From Spongisporangium articulatum (GTDB lineage Bacteria > Actinomycetota > Actinomycetes > Actinomycetales > Kineosporiaceae), in assembly GCF_044465595.1 (NCBI RefSeq), contig NZ_JBITLV010000001.1, forward strand, positions 744,001 to 808,000: a stretch of DNA of 64,000 bases. The letters run 5' to 3'. The notes under the pieces are model-generated. The model worked only from the letters and a program-made list of their open reading frames with translations, did not search any database and had not been told where the DNA came from. The number at the start of each line of letters is the position of its first letter. Positions within the stretch are counted from its first letter, which is position 1. The position numbers were made by a program, and so were the translations under genes. Below, one piece after another: positions 42,752 to 52,198 of the stretch.

Positions 42752-44284
42752 CTAGGCGGAGACCTTCCGCCCCTCACCGAGTTTCGTGCCCGTGGGCACC
42801 CGGTCGAAGCGCAGCACGCCGTCGTCGATCGCCGCGCGCCGGAACAACTTCACGTCCTTCGGGTAGTTCTGGAACAGCCGCCACGGTGCGTCGGTGCCCT
42901 GCTTGGGCAGGTTCTCGATGCTGCGCAGCACGTACCCGGAGTTGAAGTCGATCAGCGGGGCCTCATCACCGGTCAGCGGCGGCGCCACCGGCGTGACCGT
43001 CTGGAAGTCGTTGTCCTGCATGTACTTCAGCAGGCGGCAGACGTACTCGTCGACCAACTCGGCCTTCAGCGTCCACGAGGCGTTCGTGTAGCCGATCACG
43101 AAGGCGAAGTTCGGCACCCCGGACAGCATCGTGCCCTTGTAGGTCAGGTGCTGGTTCATCACGATCGGCTCGCCGTCGATGTGCGCGTGGATACCGCCGA
43201 CCGGCAACAGGTTCAGGCCGGTGGCGCTCACCACGACGTCGGCCTCGAGCTCCTGCCCCGAGGTCAGCCGGATGCCGGTCTCGGTGAACGTCTCGATGGT
43301 GTCGGTGACGACGTCGGCCTTGCCCTTGCGGATGGCCTTGAAGAGGTCGTTGTTCGGCACCAGGCACAGCCGCTGGTCCCACGGGTTGTAGGTGGGCGAG
43401 AAGTGCTTCTCGACGTCGAAGCCCTTGGGCAGCGCGGCCGCGACCTGCTTCTTCAGGATCCGCTTGACCAGCTCCGGCCGCTTGCGCGACACGTTGTAGA
43501 TGAACGAGGCGATGGCGATGCTCTTCCACCGCACGATCGGGAACGCCCATCGCTTCGGCAGGGCCCGGCCCAGGGTGGCGGCCACCGGGTCGGTCGAGGG
43601 CAGGGACAGCACGTAGGACGGCGAGCGCTGCAGCATCGTCACCGACGCCGCCGTGTCGGCCATCGCCGGGACCAGCGTGACGGCGGTGGCGCCGCTGCCG
43701 ATCACCACGACCTTCTTGCCCGAGTAGTCGAAACCCTCCGGCCAGTGCTGCGGGTGGATCACGGTGCCGCCGAAGCGTTCGACGCCGGGGAAGGACGGCG
43801 AGTAGCCCTCGTCGTAGCGGTAGTAGCCGGTGTTGCCGAACACGAACGAGCAGCTGATCACCTTCTCGCCCTCGTCCGTCTCCACGGTGACGAACCACAG
43901 GGACTCGGCGCTCGACCAGTCGGCCTTCACGACCTTGTGGCCGAAGCGCACCAGCTGGTCGACGCCCGTCTCGCGGGCCGTGTCGCGCACGTACTGCAGG
44001 ATCGACCCGCCGGGCGCGATGCCGCGGGCCGAGGCCCAGGGCCGGAACTTGTAGCCGAGGGTGAACATGTCCGAGTCGGAGCGGACGCCGGGGTAGCGGA
44101 ACAGGTCCCACGTGCCGCCGATCGCCTGCCGCGCCTCCAGGATGGCCAGCGACAGGCCGGGACACTTGTCGCGCAGGTGGTACGCGGCGCCGACGCCGGA
44201 CAGCCCCGCCCCCACGATCAGCACGTCGACGTGCTCGACCGCCGTCGCCGGGCTCGGCGAACCGGTCAGCGTTTCCTCGGACAT
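42752..44284 (-). CDS. Flavin-containing monooxygenase, Baeyer-Villiger type
   Basis: This 510-residue NADPH/FAD enzyme has the FAD motif IVGAGLSGVGAAYHL near residue 23, the NADPH motif VVIGSGATAVTL near 190 and, between them, the Baeyer-Villiger fingerprint FGGTVIHPQHWPE (FxGxxxHxxxW) near 173. It probably inserts oxygen into ketones or oxidises sulfur/nitrogen compounds; it resembles the EthA-like group. No signal peptide. ATG 44284 begins just before the first motif. Confidence 0.9.
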   Translation of the reverse strand: MSEETLTGSPSPATAVEHVDVLIVGAGLSGVGAAYHLRDKCPGLSLAILEARQAIGGTWDLFRYPGVRSDSDMFTLGYKFRPWASARGIAPGGSILQYVRDTARETGVDQLVRFGHKVVKADWSSAESLWFVTVETDEGEKVISCSFVFGNTGYYRYDEGYSPSFPGVERFGGTVIHPQHWPEGFDYSGKKVVVIGSGATAVTLVPAMADTAASVTMLQRSPSYVLSLPSTDPVAATLGRALPKRWAFPIVRWKSIAIASFIYNVSRKRPELVKRILKKQVAAALPKGFDVEKHFSPTYNPWDQRLCLVPNNDLFKAIRKGKADVVTDTIETFTETGIRLTSGQELEADVVVSATGLNLLPVGGIHAHIDGEPIVMNQHLTYKGTMLSGVPNFAFVIGYTNASWTLKAELVDEYVCRLLKYMQDNDFQTVTPVAPPLTGDEAPLIDFNSGYVLRSIENLPKQGTDAPWRLFQNYPKDVKLFRRAAIDDGVLRFDRVPTGTKLGEGRKVSA

Positions 44285-44422
44285 CAGGCCTCCACACCCT
44301 CGTGACCCCGCAATGGTACGCCACCGTACCGCCCCTGGGGCGCCTGTGACCATGATTCCGGCCCGCCGACCGGTCCGTCCACCTTGTCCCGGCTGCCCGG
44401 CTCGAGTAGAACCAGGTTCCTC

Positions 44423-44714
44423 ATGAGAGTGCGACGGGTGGGGCTGGGCAGCACTGACGTGACCTCGGGCACCGCGGTGCTGGACGACGTCCGCTCCCGA
44501 GGGGGCGATGAGCGGGTTCGTGCTGTACAACGACTTCACCGCCCGCGACGAACAGTGGAAACAGACCCGCCAGGGCGTCTTCGGGTCGACCGGCACGGCG
44601 AAGAGCTCCGCCTCCGCGCTCGGCACCGAGGTGGTGACGCCCGACGAGGTCCTGCCGTACCTGGCCACCTCGTCCGGGCTGGAGGGCACGGTCACGGTGA
44701 ACGGTGAACGGTGA
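44423..44714 (+). pseudogene. Remnant of a fumarylacetoacetate hydrolase family gene
   Basis: One frame from ATG 44423 gives a plausible FAH N-terminus (MRVRRVGLGSTDVTSG). A different frame from about 44499 gives the internal FAH block SGFVLYNDFTARDEQWKQTR, then FGSTGTAKSSASALGTEVVT and TVTVNGER, and stops at 44714. The family is normally 250-330 residues; most of the N-terminal half and all of the C-terminal catalytic part are missing. The next gene starts 7 bp later and seems to have been placed across the break. Confidence 0.72.
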
Positions 44715-44720
44715 GGTCTG

Positions 44721-45746
44721 GTGACGGGCTACGTCAGCCTGCACGGTGCCCCCGGCGAATACCCGCGCGGGTACACCGAACTTGCGCGGGGGACGTGGGC
44801 GTGGCTGGAACCGAACGGCAGCTGGGGCGAGGCCAACGCCGGGCTCGTGGTGGGCGACGGCGAGACGCTCGTCGTCGACACCCTGTGGGACGTCCGGCTC
44901 GCGGCCGAGATGCTCGGCGAGGCCGAGTCCCTCGTGGCCCGGGCGCCGATCACGACGGCGGTCAACACCCACCGCGACGGTGACCACTGGTGGGGCAACG
45001 TGGCGCTGCCGCCCGACGTCCGGATCTGGGCCTCCGACGCCACCCGCGCCGAGATCGACCACGAACCGCCGCCGCGCGCGCTGGCCACCCTGAACCGGCT
45101 GTCGAGGCTGAGCCGCCACGCCCCGGGCCGCGTCGGCCGGCTCGCGTCGTACACGGCCGACATGCTCGGGCCGTTCGCGCACGGCCGGACCACGCCCCGG
45201 CCGCCGACCGACGGCTTCGCCCGGGAGCACACGCTGGACGTCGGGGGCCGGGAGGTCCGGCTGCTGCGGCTCGGGCCGGCCCATACCGACGGGGACGCCG
45301 TCGTGCACGTCCCCGACGCGGGAGTCGTCTTCGCGGGCGACCTGCTCTTCGTCGGGGTGACACCGGTGATCTGGGTCGGCCCGATGAGCCACTGGGTCAC
45401 CGCGATCGACCGGTTGCTGGCCCTCGGGGCCGAGCACTACGTGCCGGGGCACGGGCCGCTGGCCACCCGTGACGACCTGCTCGCGCAGCGGGCCTACTGG
45501 GAGTGGCTGATCAGCGCCTCGACCCTGCAGTTCGAGACCGGCCGCCCGCCCGCCGAGGTGATGCGGCGCCTGGTCGACGACCCGGGGTTCGGCCGGTTCC
45601 GCGACTGGCTGGCCCCTGAGCGGCTGGCCCTGAACGTGCTGGCCCGGCACCGGGAACTCACCGGAGCCGGCCCGGCCCAGCACGACCCGGTGAGCCGGTC
45701 GGTCATGTTCTCGCACGTCGCGGAACTGCATCGGGTGCTGTCGTAG
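44721..45746 (+). CDS. MBL-fold metallo-hydrolase
   Basis: This 341-residue protein has a metallo-beta-lactamase domain with the variant metal motif NTHRDGDHWWGN near residue 82 (HxDxDH instead of HxHxDH), then LGPAHTDGDAVVHVPD and FAGDLLF, and a later histidine in VPGHGPL. A C-terminal extension of about 80 residues is helical. GAGG lies just before the GTG start. Cyclase-like and gamma-glutamyltransferase genes follow, so it may serve in a shared catabolic unit. Substrate unknown. Confidence 0.85.
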   Translation: MTGYVSLHGAPGEYPRGYTELARGTWAWLEPNGSWGEANAGLVVGDGETLVVDTLWDVRLAAEMLGEAESLVARAPITTAVNTHRDGDHWWGNVALPPDVRIWASDATRAEIDHEPPPRALATLNRLSRLSRHAPGRVGRLASYTADMLGPFAHGRTTPRPPTDGFAREHTLDVGGREVRLLRLGPAHTDGDAVVHVPDAGVVFAGDLLFVGVTPVIWVGPMSHWVTAIDRLLALGAEHYVPGHGPLATRDDLLAQRAYWEWLISASTLQFETGRPPAEVMRRLVDDPGFGRFRDWLAPERLALNVLARHRELTGAGPAQHDPVSRSVMFSHVAELHRVLS

Positions 45747-45778
45747 GCCGCGTCGTCATCAACGGAGGGGAACTGCTC

Positions 45779-46612
45779 ATGAGCGAGGTCGAGAGGCGGA
45801 TCGCCCGGCGCCGGGCGCTGGCGGTGGCGGCGGTCGCGCCGCTGGTCGTTGCGTGGGAGGCCGGACGTGCCGAAGCTACGGACGTGCAGTCACGGCAGGC
45901 CGGTCCCATCCCGCGCGGGTACGCGGGCGTCGACCCGCGCACGGCCCGGCGCGTTCCCCTCTGGCAGGAGCTGGCGCCGTCCAACCCGATCTTCCCCGGC
46001 GATCCGGCGTTCACGAGCGAGATCTGGACGACGGTCGCCGAGTCCGGCTACCTGCTGGAGCACATCACGTCGCTGGGCACGCACACCGGGACGCACATCA
46101 GCGCGCCGGCCCACTTCCACGAGGGTGCGCAGTACCTGAGCGAGCTGGACGAGACGTTCGCCCTGATGCCGCTGGCCGTGATCGACGTGTCCCGGCGGGT
46201 GCAGCGCATCGGGGGCGACTTCTCGCTCGACGTCGACTTCCTGAAGGCCTGGGAGCGCCGGCACGGGCGGTACCCGGCGCGCGGCTGCGTGCTGCTGTAC
46301 ACAGGGTTCTCGCTCGTGTTCTCCGACCCGGCCTACTTCGACCCGGCGCCGGGGTTCACCGGCGACGCCACCGCGTGGCTGTTCGAGCAACGCGGGATCT
46401 TCGCGGTCGGGTCGGACACGTTCGGCCCGGACGCGACGTCCGACGAGGACTTCAGCGCGACGTCGACGGCGCTGGCGGCGGGCGGGATCACCGTCGAGAA
46501 CGTCGGGGCGGGGCTTGCGAAGATGCGCGCGCACGGGGACTGGGTTTCCATCAACGGTGGCAGGCCGAGGTTCTCCGGCTTCCAGATGGGGATCACCGGC
46601 TTCACCCGCTGA
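45779..46612 (+). CDS. Exported cyclase (kynurenine formamidase-like) family protein
   Basis: This 277-residue protein has a twin-arginine-like N-terminus (RRIARRRALAVAAVAPLVVA) and the cyclase/formamidase metal motif HTGTHISAPAHF near residue 101, in which the usual aspartate of HxGTHxDxPxH is serine. Later blocks VLLYTGFS and VGSDTFGPD fit the family, which hydrolyses cyclic or formyl amides. GGAGGGG lies before the ATG. It is followed by gamma-glutamyltransferase after 18 bp. Confidence 0.85.
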   Translation: MSEVERRIARRRALAVAAVAPLVVAWEAGRAEATDVQSRQAGPIPRGYAGVDPRTARRVPLWQELAPSNPIFPGDPAFTSEIWTTVAESGYLLEHITSLGTHTGTHISAPAHFHEGAQYLSELDETFALMPLAVIDVSRRVQRIGGDFSLDVDFLKAWERRHGRYPARGCVLLYTGFSLVFSDPAYFDPAPGFTGDATAWLFEQRGIFAVGSDTFGPDATSDEDFSATSTALAAGGITVENVGAGLAKMRAHGDWVSINGGRPRFSGFQMGITGFTR

Positions 46613-46630
46613 AGGTGAGGAGGCGCCCGT

Positions 46631-48408
46631 ATGCGCGCCGTTCCCGTTCTGGCTGCTGTCCCCGTCCTGCTCGCCTCGCTGGCCCTCCCGGCCCAGGCCG
46701 CGCCCGACCGGTCGCCGACCGCCGAAGGGACGGGCGGTGCGGTCGCCTCGGTCGACCCGTCGGCGACGGCGGTCGGCCTCTCGGTGCTGAGGCGGGGCGG
46801 CAACGCGGCCGACGCCGCGGTGGCCACGGCGGCCGCGCTCGGCGTCACCGAGCCGTACTCGTCGGGCATCGGTGGGGCGGGTACCTCGTCTACTACGACG
46901 CCCGCCGGCACCGGGTGACCACGATCGACGGGCGCGAGACCGCTCCGAAGTCCTTCACCTCCGACGTGTTCCTCGGCTCCGACGGGAAGCCGCTGGTGTT
47001 CGCGGACGTCGTGAACTCCGGCCTGTCGGTGGGCGTTCCGGGGACGCCGGCGCTGTGGGACCGGGCCGCGCGGACCCTCGGCACCTGGCGGCTGTCCGAC
47101 CTGCTGGCCCCCGCCGAGCGACTGGCCCGCGACGGCTTCCCGGTCGACGCGACCTTCGCGCAGCAGACGTCCGACAACGCGGCCCGGTTCGCGGTCTTCC
47201 CCGCCACGGCGCAGCTGTTCCTGCCCGGTGGTGCGCCGCCCGCCGTGGGCAGCACGTTCCGCAACCCCGATCTCGCCGACACCTACGCGCTGCTGCGCCG
47301 ACAGGGGGTCTCGGCGCTGTACTCGGGGTCGTTGGGGCGGGCGCTCGTGGCCACGGCCCGGAACCCGCAGACCACCGGGAAGTCGGTGTACCCGGGGCAG
47401 ATCACCACCGCGGACCTGCGGCGCTACGAAGCGCTCTCGCGCACCCCGACGCACACCCGGTACCGCCGGCTGGACGTGTACGGGATGCCCGTGTCCTCCT
47501 CCGGCGGGATCGCCACGGGTGAGGCCCTGAACCTGCTCGAGGCCTACGACCGGCTCAGCGGGACGCCGCTGAGCTCGGTGGACCAGACCCAGTACCTGCA
47601 CCGGTTCTCCGAGGCCAGCGCCACCGCCTTCGCCGACCGGAACCGCTGGATCGGTGACGTCCCCGACGTCCCGGCCCGCCGGCTGCTGTCCCAGCCGTAC
47701 GCGAACTCCCGTGCCTGCCAGCTGTTCTCCGCGACCGCGGCGCAGCCGCGGCCGATCCCCTACGGCGCCCCGACCGGCGGTGGCTCGAGCGCGTGCGCCG
47801 GCTCGACGTCGTCCCAGGTCGCCGCCCGCGACGACCACGGCACCACGCATCTCGTGGTGAGCGACCGGTGGGGGAACGTGGCGTCGTACACGCTGACCAT
47901 CGAGCAGACCGGCGGATCGGCCATCACCGTGCCGGGTCACGGGTTCCTGCTGAACAACGAGCTGACCGACTTCGACTTCGCACCGTTGACCGCGGGCGTG
48001 CCCGACCCCAACCTGCCCGGGCCCGGCAAGCGGCCCCGCTCGTCGATGAGCCCCACGATCGTGCTGAGCCACGGGACGCCGTACCTCGCGCTCGGTTCAC
48101 CGGGTGGCGCGACCATCATCACGACGGTCCTCCAGGTCCTGACCGGGTACGTGGACCGCGGGCTGCCGTTGGTGGATGCCATCGCCGCGCCGCGACTCTC
48201 GTCGCGTAACGGGGTCGAGGAGGCCGAACCCGGGATCTACGACGGCCCGCAGCGGGCCGCCCTCGAGGCGCTCGGTCACGTGCTCAAGGCCAACCCGGAG
48301 ATCGGGGCGGCCACGGCGATCCGGGTGCTGCCGCACGGACGGTTCCAGGCCGCGGCCGAGCCCACCCGGCGCGGGGGTGGCTCGGCCGCGGTCGTGCACC
48401 CGACCTGA
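46631..48408 (+). pseudogene. Gamma-glutamyltransferase gene with a one-base frameshift
   Basis: The ATG at 46631 follows GGTGAGGAGG and starts a signal peptide (LLASLALPAQAA) and the GGT N-terminus (LRRGGNAADAAVATAAALGV), but this frame stops at 46918. From about 46877 the rest of GGT is read in another frame: GGYLVYYDARRHRV through the catalytic threonine region HGTTHLVVSDRWGN and SMSPTIVL to TGA at 48406-48408. One extra G in the run GGGG at 46874-46877 would give IGGGGYLVYY and a normal protein of about 592 residues. It is either a recent pseudogene, a phase-variable tract or an assembly error. Confidence 0.82.
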
Positions 48409-48421
48409 GTCAGGTGCTGAC

Positions 48422-49375
48422 TCAGGCGCCGGGGTCGAAACCGGCCGGGATCTCGTAGATCTTGCCGTCGAACCCGGCCCGGTAGAGGTGCCCCTTGAGG
48501 AACCCGGTCGTCCCGTGCCCGTAGACGATGACGCTCGAGGCGCCGACGCCGGTCGCGAGCGTGCACGTGACGCCCGGCTTCTCGATCCGCAGGATCTTGC
48601 CGCCCACGTCGGTCGGGACGACCGGTCGGTCCTGCGAGTCGATCGTCAGGCCGTCGGGCGCCGCGAAGGTCCGCGGGAAGGTGAGGTCCAGCAGGCTCTC
48701 GGGCTTGTCGGGGTGCGCCACCGGGATCCGGCTGACGCCGGGGTTCCAGAACGTGCGCGAGACGTACAGGTACGAGTCGTCGTGGTTGAGCACCGCGCCG
48801 TTCGCCGAGGGCAGGCGGGCCCAGTCGGCCTGCTTCGTGCCGTCGGGGGTGACCCGGCCGATCAGGGTGCCGAAGTCGTTGGTGGCGTAGATGGTCCCGT
48901 CGTGGGCGACCGCGAGACCGTCGGCCGCGCTGAACCCCTTGGCGACCGTCGTCAGTGCGCCCGTGTTCTGGTTCCAGCCGTAGATCACGCCGGGCTTGAG
49001 CACGTCCCCGAGGAACACCTTCGGGTTGGCGCCACCACCGACGAGCAGGGTGCCGTCGGGCCGCAGGGCGAGGGCCCCACCCCCGCCGACGGGCAGCTTC
49101 AGTGCCTCGACCGGGGCGGCCCCGGGCTTGTCGAAGCGCAGGACGCGGCCGCCGAACAGGTCGGTGACGAACAGCCGGCCGGCGTTGTCGACGACGGCGC
49201 CCTCGAGCGCCACGCCGGCGTCGCCGATCTGCACGGGGGCCTGCACGGGTGGGCACGTGACGGTGGCCGCCTGCGCGGGCGCACCGGTGGTGGTTGCGGT
49301 GAGGAGACCGGCTGTCAGGGCCAGGCTCGCGGTCGCGGCGCTGCGTCGCGCCCGCCGGTACCAGGGAGAGGTCAT
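48422..49375 (-). CDS. Secreted SMP-30-like beta-propeller protein
   Basis: This 317-residue protein has a signal peptide (SLALTAGLLTATTTGAPAQA) and repeated strands typical of six-bladed SMP-30/gluconolactonase-like propellers, such as GRLFVTDLFGGRVLRFDKP, ADGLAVAHDGTIYATNDFG and PDGLTIDSQDRPVV. It may be a lactonase or a binding protein outside the cell. ATG 49375 begins the signal peptide; an ATG at 49402 only adds residues. Confidence 0.8.
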   Translation of the reverse strand: MTSPWYRRARRSAATASLALTAGLLTATTTGAPAQAATVTCPPVQAPVQIGDAGVALEGAVVDNAGRLFVTDLFGGRVLRFDKPGAAPVEALKLPVGGGGALALRPDGTLLVGGGANPKVFLGDVLKPGVIYGWNQNTGALTTVAKGFSAADGLAVAHDGTIYATNDFGTLIGRVTPDGTKQADWARLPSANGAVLNHDDSYLYVSRTFWNPGVSRIPVAHPDKPESLLDLTFPRTFAAPDGLTIDSQDRPVVPTDVGGKILRIEKPGVTCTLATGVGASSVIVYGHGTTGFLKGHLYRAGFDGKIYEIPAGFDPGA

Positions 49376-49438
49376 GCCTGACCGTACGGCCGGAACGGGC
49401 AAAAGGTTCAGTCCAGATGACCGCCGATCAGGTTTCGG

Positions 49439-49885
49439 TCAGGCGGAGCGCTCCAGCAGGGCGAGCGCGGCCAGCCGGTACCCGTCGGTGCCCAACCCGG
49501 CGATCACGCCGTCCACCACCGCGGAGATGACCGACTCGTGCCGGAACGGCTCGCGCGCCCACACGTTCGAGATGTGCACCTCGACGATCGGCCTCGGGTA
49601 CGAGGCCAGCGCGTCGCGCAACGGCCAGCCGGCCATCATCAGGGCGCCCGGATTGATGATCATCCCGGCGGAGTCGTAGTGCTCCTCGATGATCCGGATC
49701 AGCTCCGCCTCGGAGTCGCTCTGGAACGCCGCGACCTTCCACCCGGCGTCGGCCACGGCCGCGGCGACGCCCGCCTCGACGTCGGCGAGGGTCGTCGTCC
49801 CGTAGATCTCCGGCTGGCGGGTGCCGAGCAGGCGGAGGTTCGGGCCGTTGAGGAGCAGGACGTCGGGCACGGTTCGTTCTACCAC
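49439..49885 (-). CDS. Type II 3-dehydroquinate dehydratase-like protein
   Basis: This 148-residue protein has the AroQ fold and most active-site residues: LLNGPNLRLLGTRQPEIYG (catalytic Arg and Tyr), QSDSEAELI, IINPGA, EVHISN and AREPFRH. The segment that normally reads GxTHTSVALRDA is LMMAGWPLRDA, so the active-site histidine of that loop is lost. It may be a true but divergent shikimate enzyme or a paralogue with another substrate. No other shikimate gene is nearby. The start is GTG 49885. Confidence 0.78.
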   Translation of the reverse strand: MVERTVPDVLLLNGPNLRLLGTRQPEIYGTTTLADVEAGVAAAVADAGWKVAAFQSDSEAELIRIIEEHYDSAGMIINPGALMMAGWPLRDALASYPRPIVEVHISNVWAREPFRHESVISAVVDGVIAGLGTDGYRLAALALLERSA

Positions 49886-49923
49886 GCGGGCCTTGTCGGA
49901 CCGGGCCCGTACGGTGGCGGGTC

Positions 49924-50304
49924 ATGAGCCTGATCGCCCGTTTCGCCGTGACCGGAGTCGAGCCTCGTGAGGTGGAGGGAGTAGACGCCGCCTGGGTCGG
50001 GGCGATGACGATGTACAAGACGTTCGCCGGCGGCATCGCCGGCACCAGCGTCCTGTTGTTCGTGGCCTCGGGCGAGGTGGAGGGCGAGCGGTCGTACTTC
50101 GCGGCCGAGCGCATCACCGGGTCGGTCGACGGGGGCGCCGAGGGGTCGGTGACGATCCACCACGGCGGGCTCGAGTCGTCGCCGGAGTCGTGGTTCGGGC
50201 ACGTCGTCCCCCACTCCGGCTCCGGCTCGTTCGAGGGGTGGGCGGGCACCGCGAAGATCGAGCACGACGCCGACGGCGCCTACTTCGTGATCGACCTCAG
50301 CTGA
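49924..50304 (+). CDS. DUF3224 family protein
   Basis: This 126-residue cytoplasmic protein fits DUF3224, an all-beta family of unknown role: KTFAGGIAGTSVLLFVAS, YFAAERITGSVDG, GSVTIHHGGL and GTGSFEGWAGTAKI-like strands are recognisable (here SGSFEGWAGTAKIEHDADG). Its end overlaps the convergent hydrolase gene by 8 bp. Confidence 0.88.
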   Translation: MSLIARFAVTGVEPREVEGVDAAWVGAMTMYKTFAGGIAGTSVLLFVASGEVEGERSYFAAERITGSVDGGAEGSVTIHHGGLESSPESWFGHVVPHSGSGSFEGWAGTAKIEHDADGAYFVIDLS

Positions 50305-51136
50305 ACCGCTGGACGAAGGCCAGGGCCGGGTCGGCCACGTCCCGCCAGCCCGAGTCGATGGTCAGCGAGTGGCCGCGGCCCTCGACCTCGACGATCTCGG
50401 TGACCCCGGGGTTCTTCGCCTGCCGCTTGTAGCTGGCGTTCGTGATGGCGTGCGGCACGGTGTGGTCGGCGCCGCCCGACACGAACAGCAGCGGCCCGCG
50501 GTCGGGGTTCCTCGCGTCGGCCTTCAGCGCACTGAACGGGTTGACGTTGGCCGTCGCCCCCTCGAACAGCGGGGCGCCCGGCGCGGCCACGTGCGTCGCC
50601 TCGTACAGCGAGCGTGCCTCGGCCTCGTCGACCGCGTTCGTCCAGCCGTAGCGGTACTGCTCGAAGGTCAGGGTGACGGCCCTGGTGGCGTTCAGCGGGT
50701 TGCCCAGCACCGGGAACGCCGAGCGCAACGTACTGATCGGCAGCGGCAGCACACCCCGCACGGGGGCCGGGTCGATCGAGACGCTCGCCCGTGACACCCC
50801 GCGCCCGGCGAGGATCTGCGCGAACGCACCCCCGAACGAGTGACCCACGACCGCGGGCTTCACCTGCAGCGCGGCGATCGCCTCGAGGAAGTGGGCGACG
50901 ACGGCGCCGACCTTCTTACCCGCGAACACCGACGGGTTCGCCCGCGCCTCCTCGACCGTCTCCGGGTCGTCCGGCCAGCCGGGGGCGAGGGTGGTGAAAC
51001 CGTTCTCCTCGAACAGGTCTCGCCACGGCTGCCAGCTGCTGGGCAGCAGCCACAGGCCGTGCACGAACACGACCGGGACCCGGCCCGAGTCGTTCGCGCG
51101 GGTGATCTCCTGCTGTTCGCGGTTCGTCAGACTCAC
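50297..51136 (-). CDS. Alpha/beta hydrolase
   Basis: This 279-residue protein has the alpha/beta hydrolase oxyanion segment FVHGLWLLPSSW, the nucleophile elbow VVGHSFGGAFAQ near residue 117, an acid in LFVSGGADHTVP and the catalytic histidine in VEGRGHSLTID. The group contains esterases, epoxide hydrolases and haloperoxidase-like enzymes. No signal peptide. The GTG start is at 51136. Confidence 0.9.
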   Translation of the reverse strand: MSLTNREQQEITRANDSGRVPVVFVHGLWLLPSSWQPWRDLFEENGFTTLAPGWPDDPETVEEARANPSVFAGKKVGAVVAHFLEAIAALQVKPAVVGHSFGGAFAQILAGRGVSRASVSIDPAPVRGVLPLPISTLRSAFPVLGNPLNATRAVTLTFEQYRYGWTNAVDEAEARSLYEATHVAAPGAPLFEGATANVNPFSALKADARNPDRGPLLFVSGGADHTVPHAITNASYKRQAKNPGVTEIVEVEGRGHSLTIDSGWRDVADPALAFVQRFS

Positions 51137-51179
51137 GTCGAGCTCCTCACCAGGGAAAGAGCCGGCGCAGTCGTGCTCT

Positions 51180-51779
51180 TCAAGTGTGCGCGCCGGCCGA
51201 CCATTCGGGCAGCTCTCCGGCCGCGATCCGCGCAGCGTGGTCCGCCATGACCTCCTGACGCCGTTCGGGCGTCAGCTTGTCCACGTAGACGATGCCGTTG
51301 AGATGGTCAGTCTCGTGCTGCAGGCAGCGCGCGAGCAACCCCGTGCCCTCGACCCGGATCGACTTGCCGTTCAGGTCCTGTCCGGTGACCGTGGCCCGTG
51401 CCGGGCGGGCCAGCGGCGAGAACTCGCGCGGCACCGAGAGGCAACCCTCCGTGTCCTCGTCGAGGGGGGCGTCGTCCGGGACCTCCACGACGGGGTTCAC
51501 CACCACCCCGACGTGGTGCACGCCCTCGGCGTCGGGGCAGTCGTAGACGAACACCCGCAGGCCGACGCCGATCTGGTTGGCGGCCAGCCCGACCCCCTCG
51601 GCCCAGTCCATCGACTCGAACATGTCGGCGACCAGTTGCTTGAGGTCGTCGTCGAACGCGGTGACCTCGGCGCACGGCTCGTGCAGCACGGCCGTGCCGT
51701 ACATCGTCACGGGCCGGGCCTCGCCCTCCGGCAGGTCCCAGAGGTCGGCCCACTCGTCTACTGTGAGTTCGATCGACAC
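51180..51779 (-). CDS. def: Peptide deformylase
   Basis: This 199-residue metalloenzyme removes the formyl group from new proteins. All three PDF motifs are present: GVGLAANQIG near residue 61, EGCLSVP near 109 and QHETDHLNG near 154. The GTG lies 6 nt behind CATACT (complement of 51786-51791), a leaderless arrangement. Frames reaching further upstream are antisense to the next gene. Confidence 0.95.
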   Translation of the reverse strand: MSIELTVDEWADLWDLPEGEARPVTMYGTAVLHEPCAEVTAFDDDLKQLVADMFESMDWAEGVGLAANQIGVGLRVFVYDCPDAEGVHHVGVVVNPVVEVPDDAPLDEDTEGCLSVPREFSPLARPARATVTGQDLNGKSIRVEGTGLLARCLQHETDHLNGIVYVDKLTPERRQEVMADHAARIAAGELPEWSAGAHT

Positions 51780-51791
51780 GTCGCAAGTATG
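51780..51791 (-). promoter_or_regulatory. Leaderless-type -10 element of peptide deformylase
   Basis: CATACT (complement of 51786-51791) is separated by 6 nt from the GTG at 51779, with no ribosome site between them. Confidence 0.5.
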
Positions 51792-51842
51792 AAGGGTTGG
51801 GGCGGTGCCGCGGGTGCTGGGGCCTTTCGAGGGAGCAGCCCC

Positions 51843-52193
51843 GTGGAGATGAGCCGCGAGCGGTTCGAGGAACTCGTCTCCGACGCGCTCGACTCGGTGC
51901 CCGAGGAGCTCACGAGGATGATGAACAACGTCGTCATCCTCGTCGAGGACGACCCCCCGCCCGGCGAGGACGACCTGCTCGGGTTGTACGAGGGGACGCC
52001 GCTGACCGAGCGCGACTCGTTCTGGGCGGCCGGTTCGCTGCCCGACCGGATCACGATCTACCGGAACCCCACGCTGGCCGTCTGCGACACCGAGGAGGAC
52101 GTCGTGGACGAGGTGGGCATCACGGTCGTGCACGAGATCGCCCACCACTTCGGGATCTCCGACGAGCGTCTGCACGCGCTCGGCTGGGCCTAG
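51843..52193 (+). CDS. Zincin-like metallopeptidase family protein
   Basis: This 116-residue protein belongs to the small MMP-like zincin family (formerly DUF1025) with the metal motif VVHEIAHHFGISD near its C-terminus and the block DRITIYRNP before it. The N-terminus SRERFEELVSDALDSVPEEL is typical. GTG 51843 has GAGGGAG about 8 nt upstream; an ATG at 51789 in the same frame overlaps the deformylase -10 element and is less likely. Substrate unknown. Confidence 0.86.
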   Translation: MEMSRERFEELVSDALDSVPEELTRMMNNVVILVEDDPPPGEDDLLGLYEGTPLTERDSFWAAGSLPDRITIYRNPTLAVCDTEEDVVDEVGITVVHEIAHHFGISDERLHALGWA

Positions 52194-52198
52194 TACCT

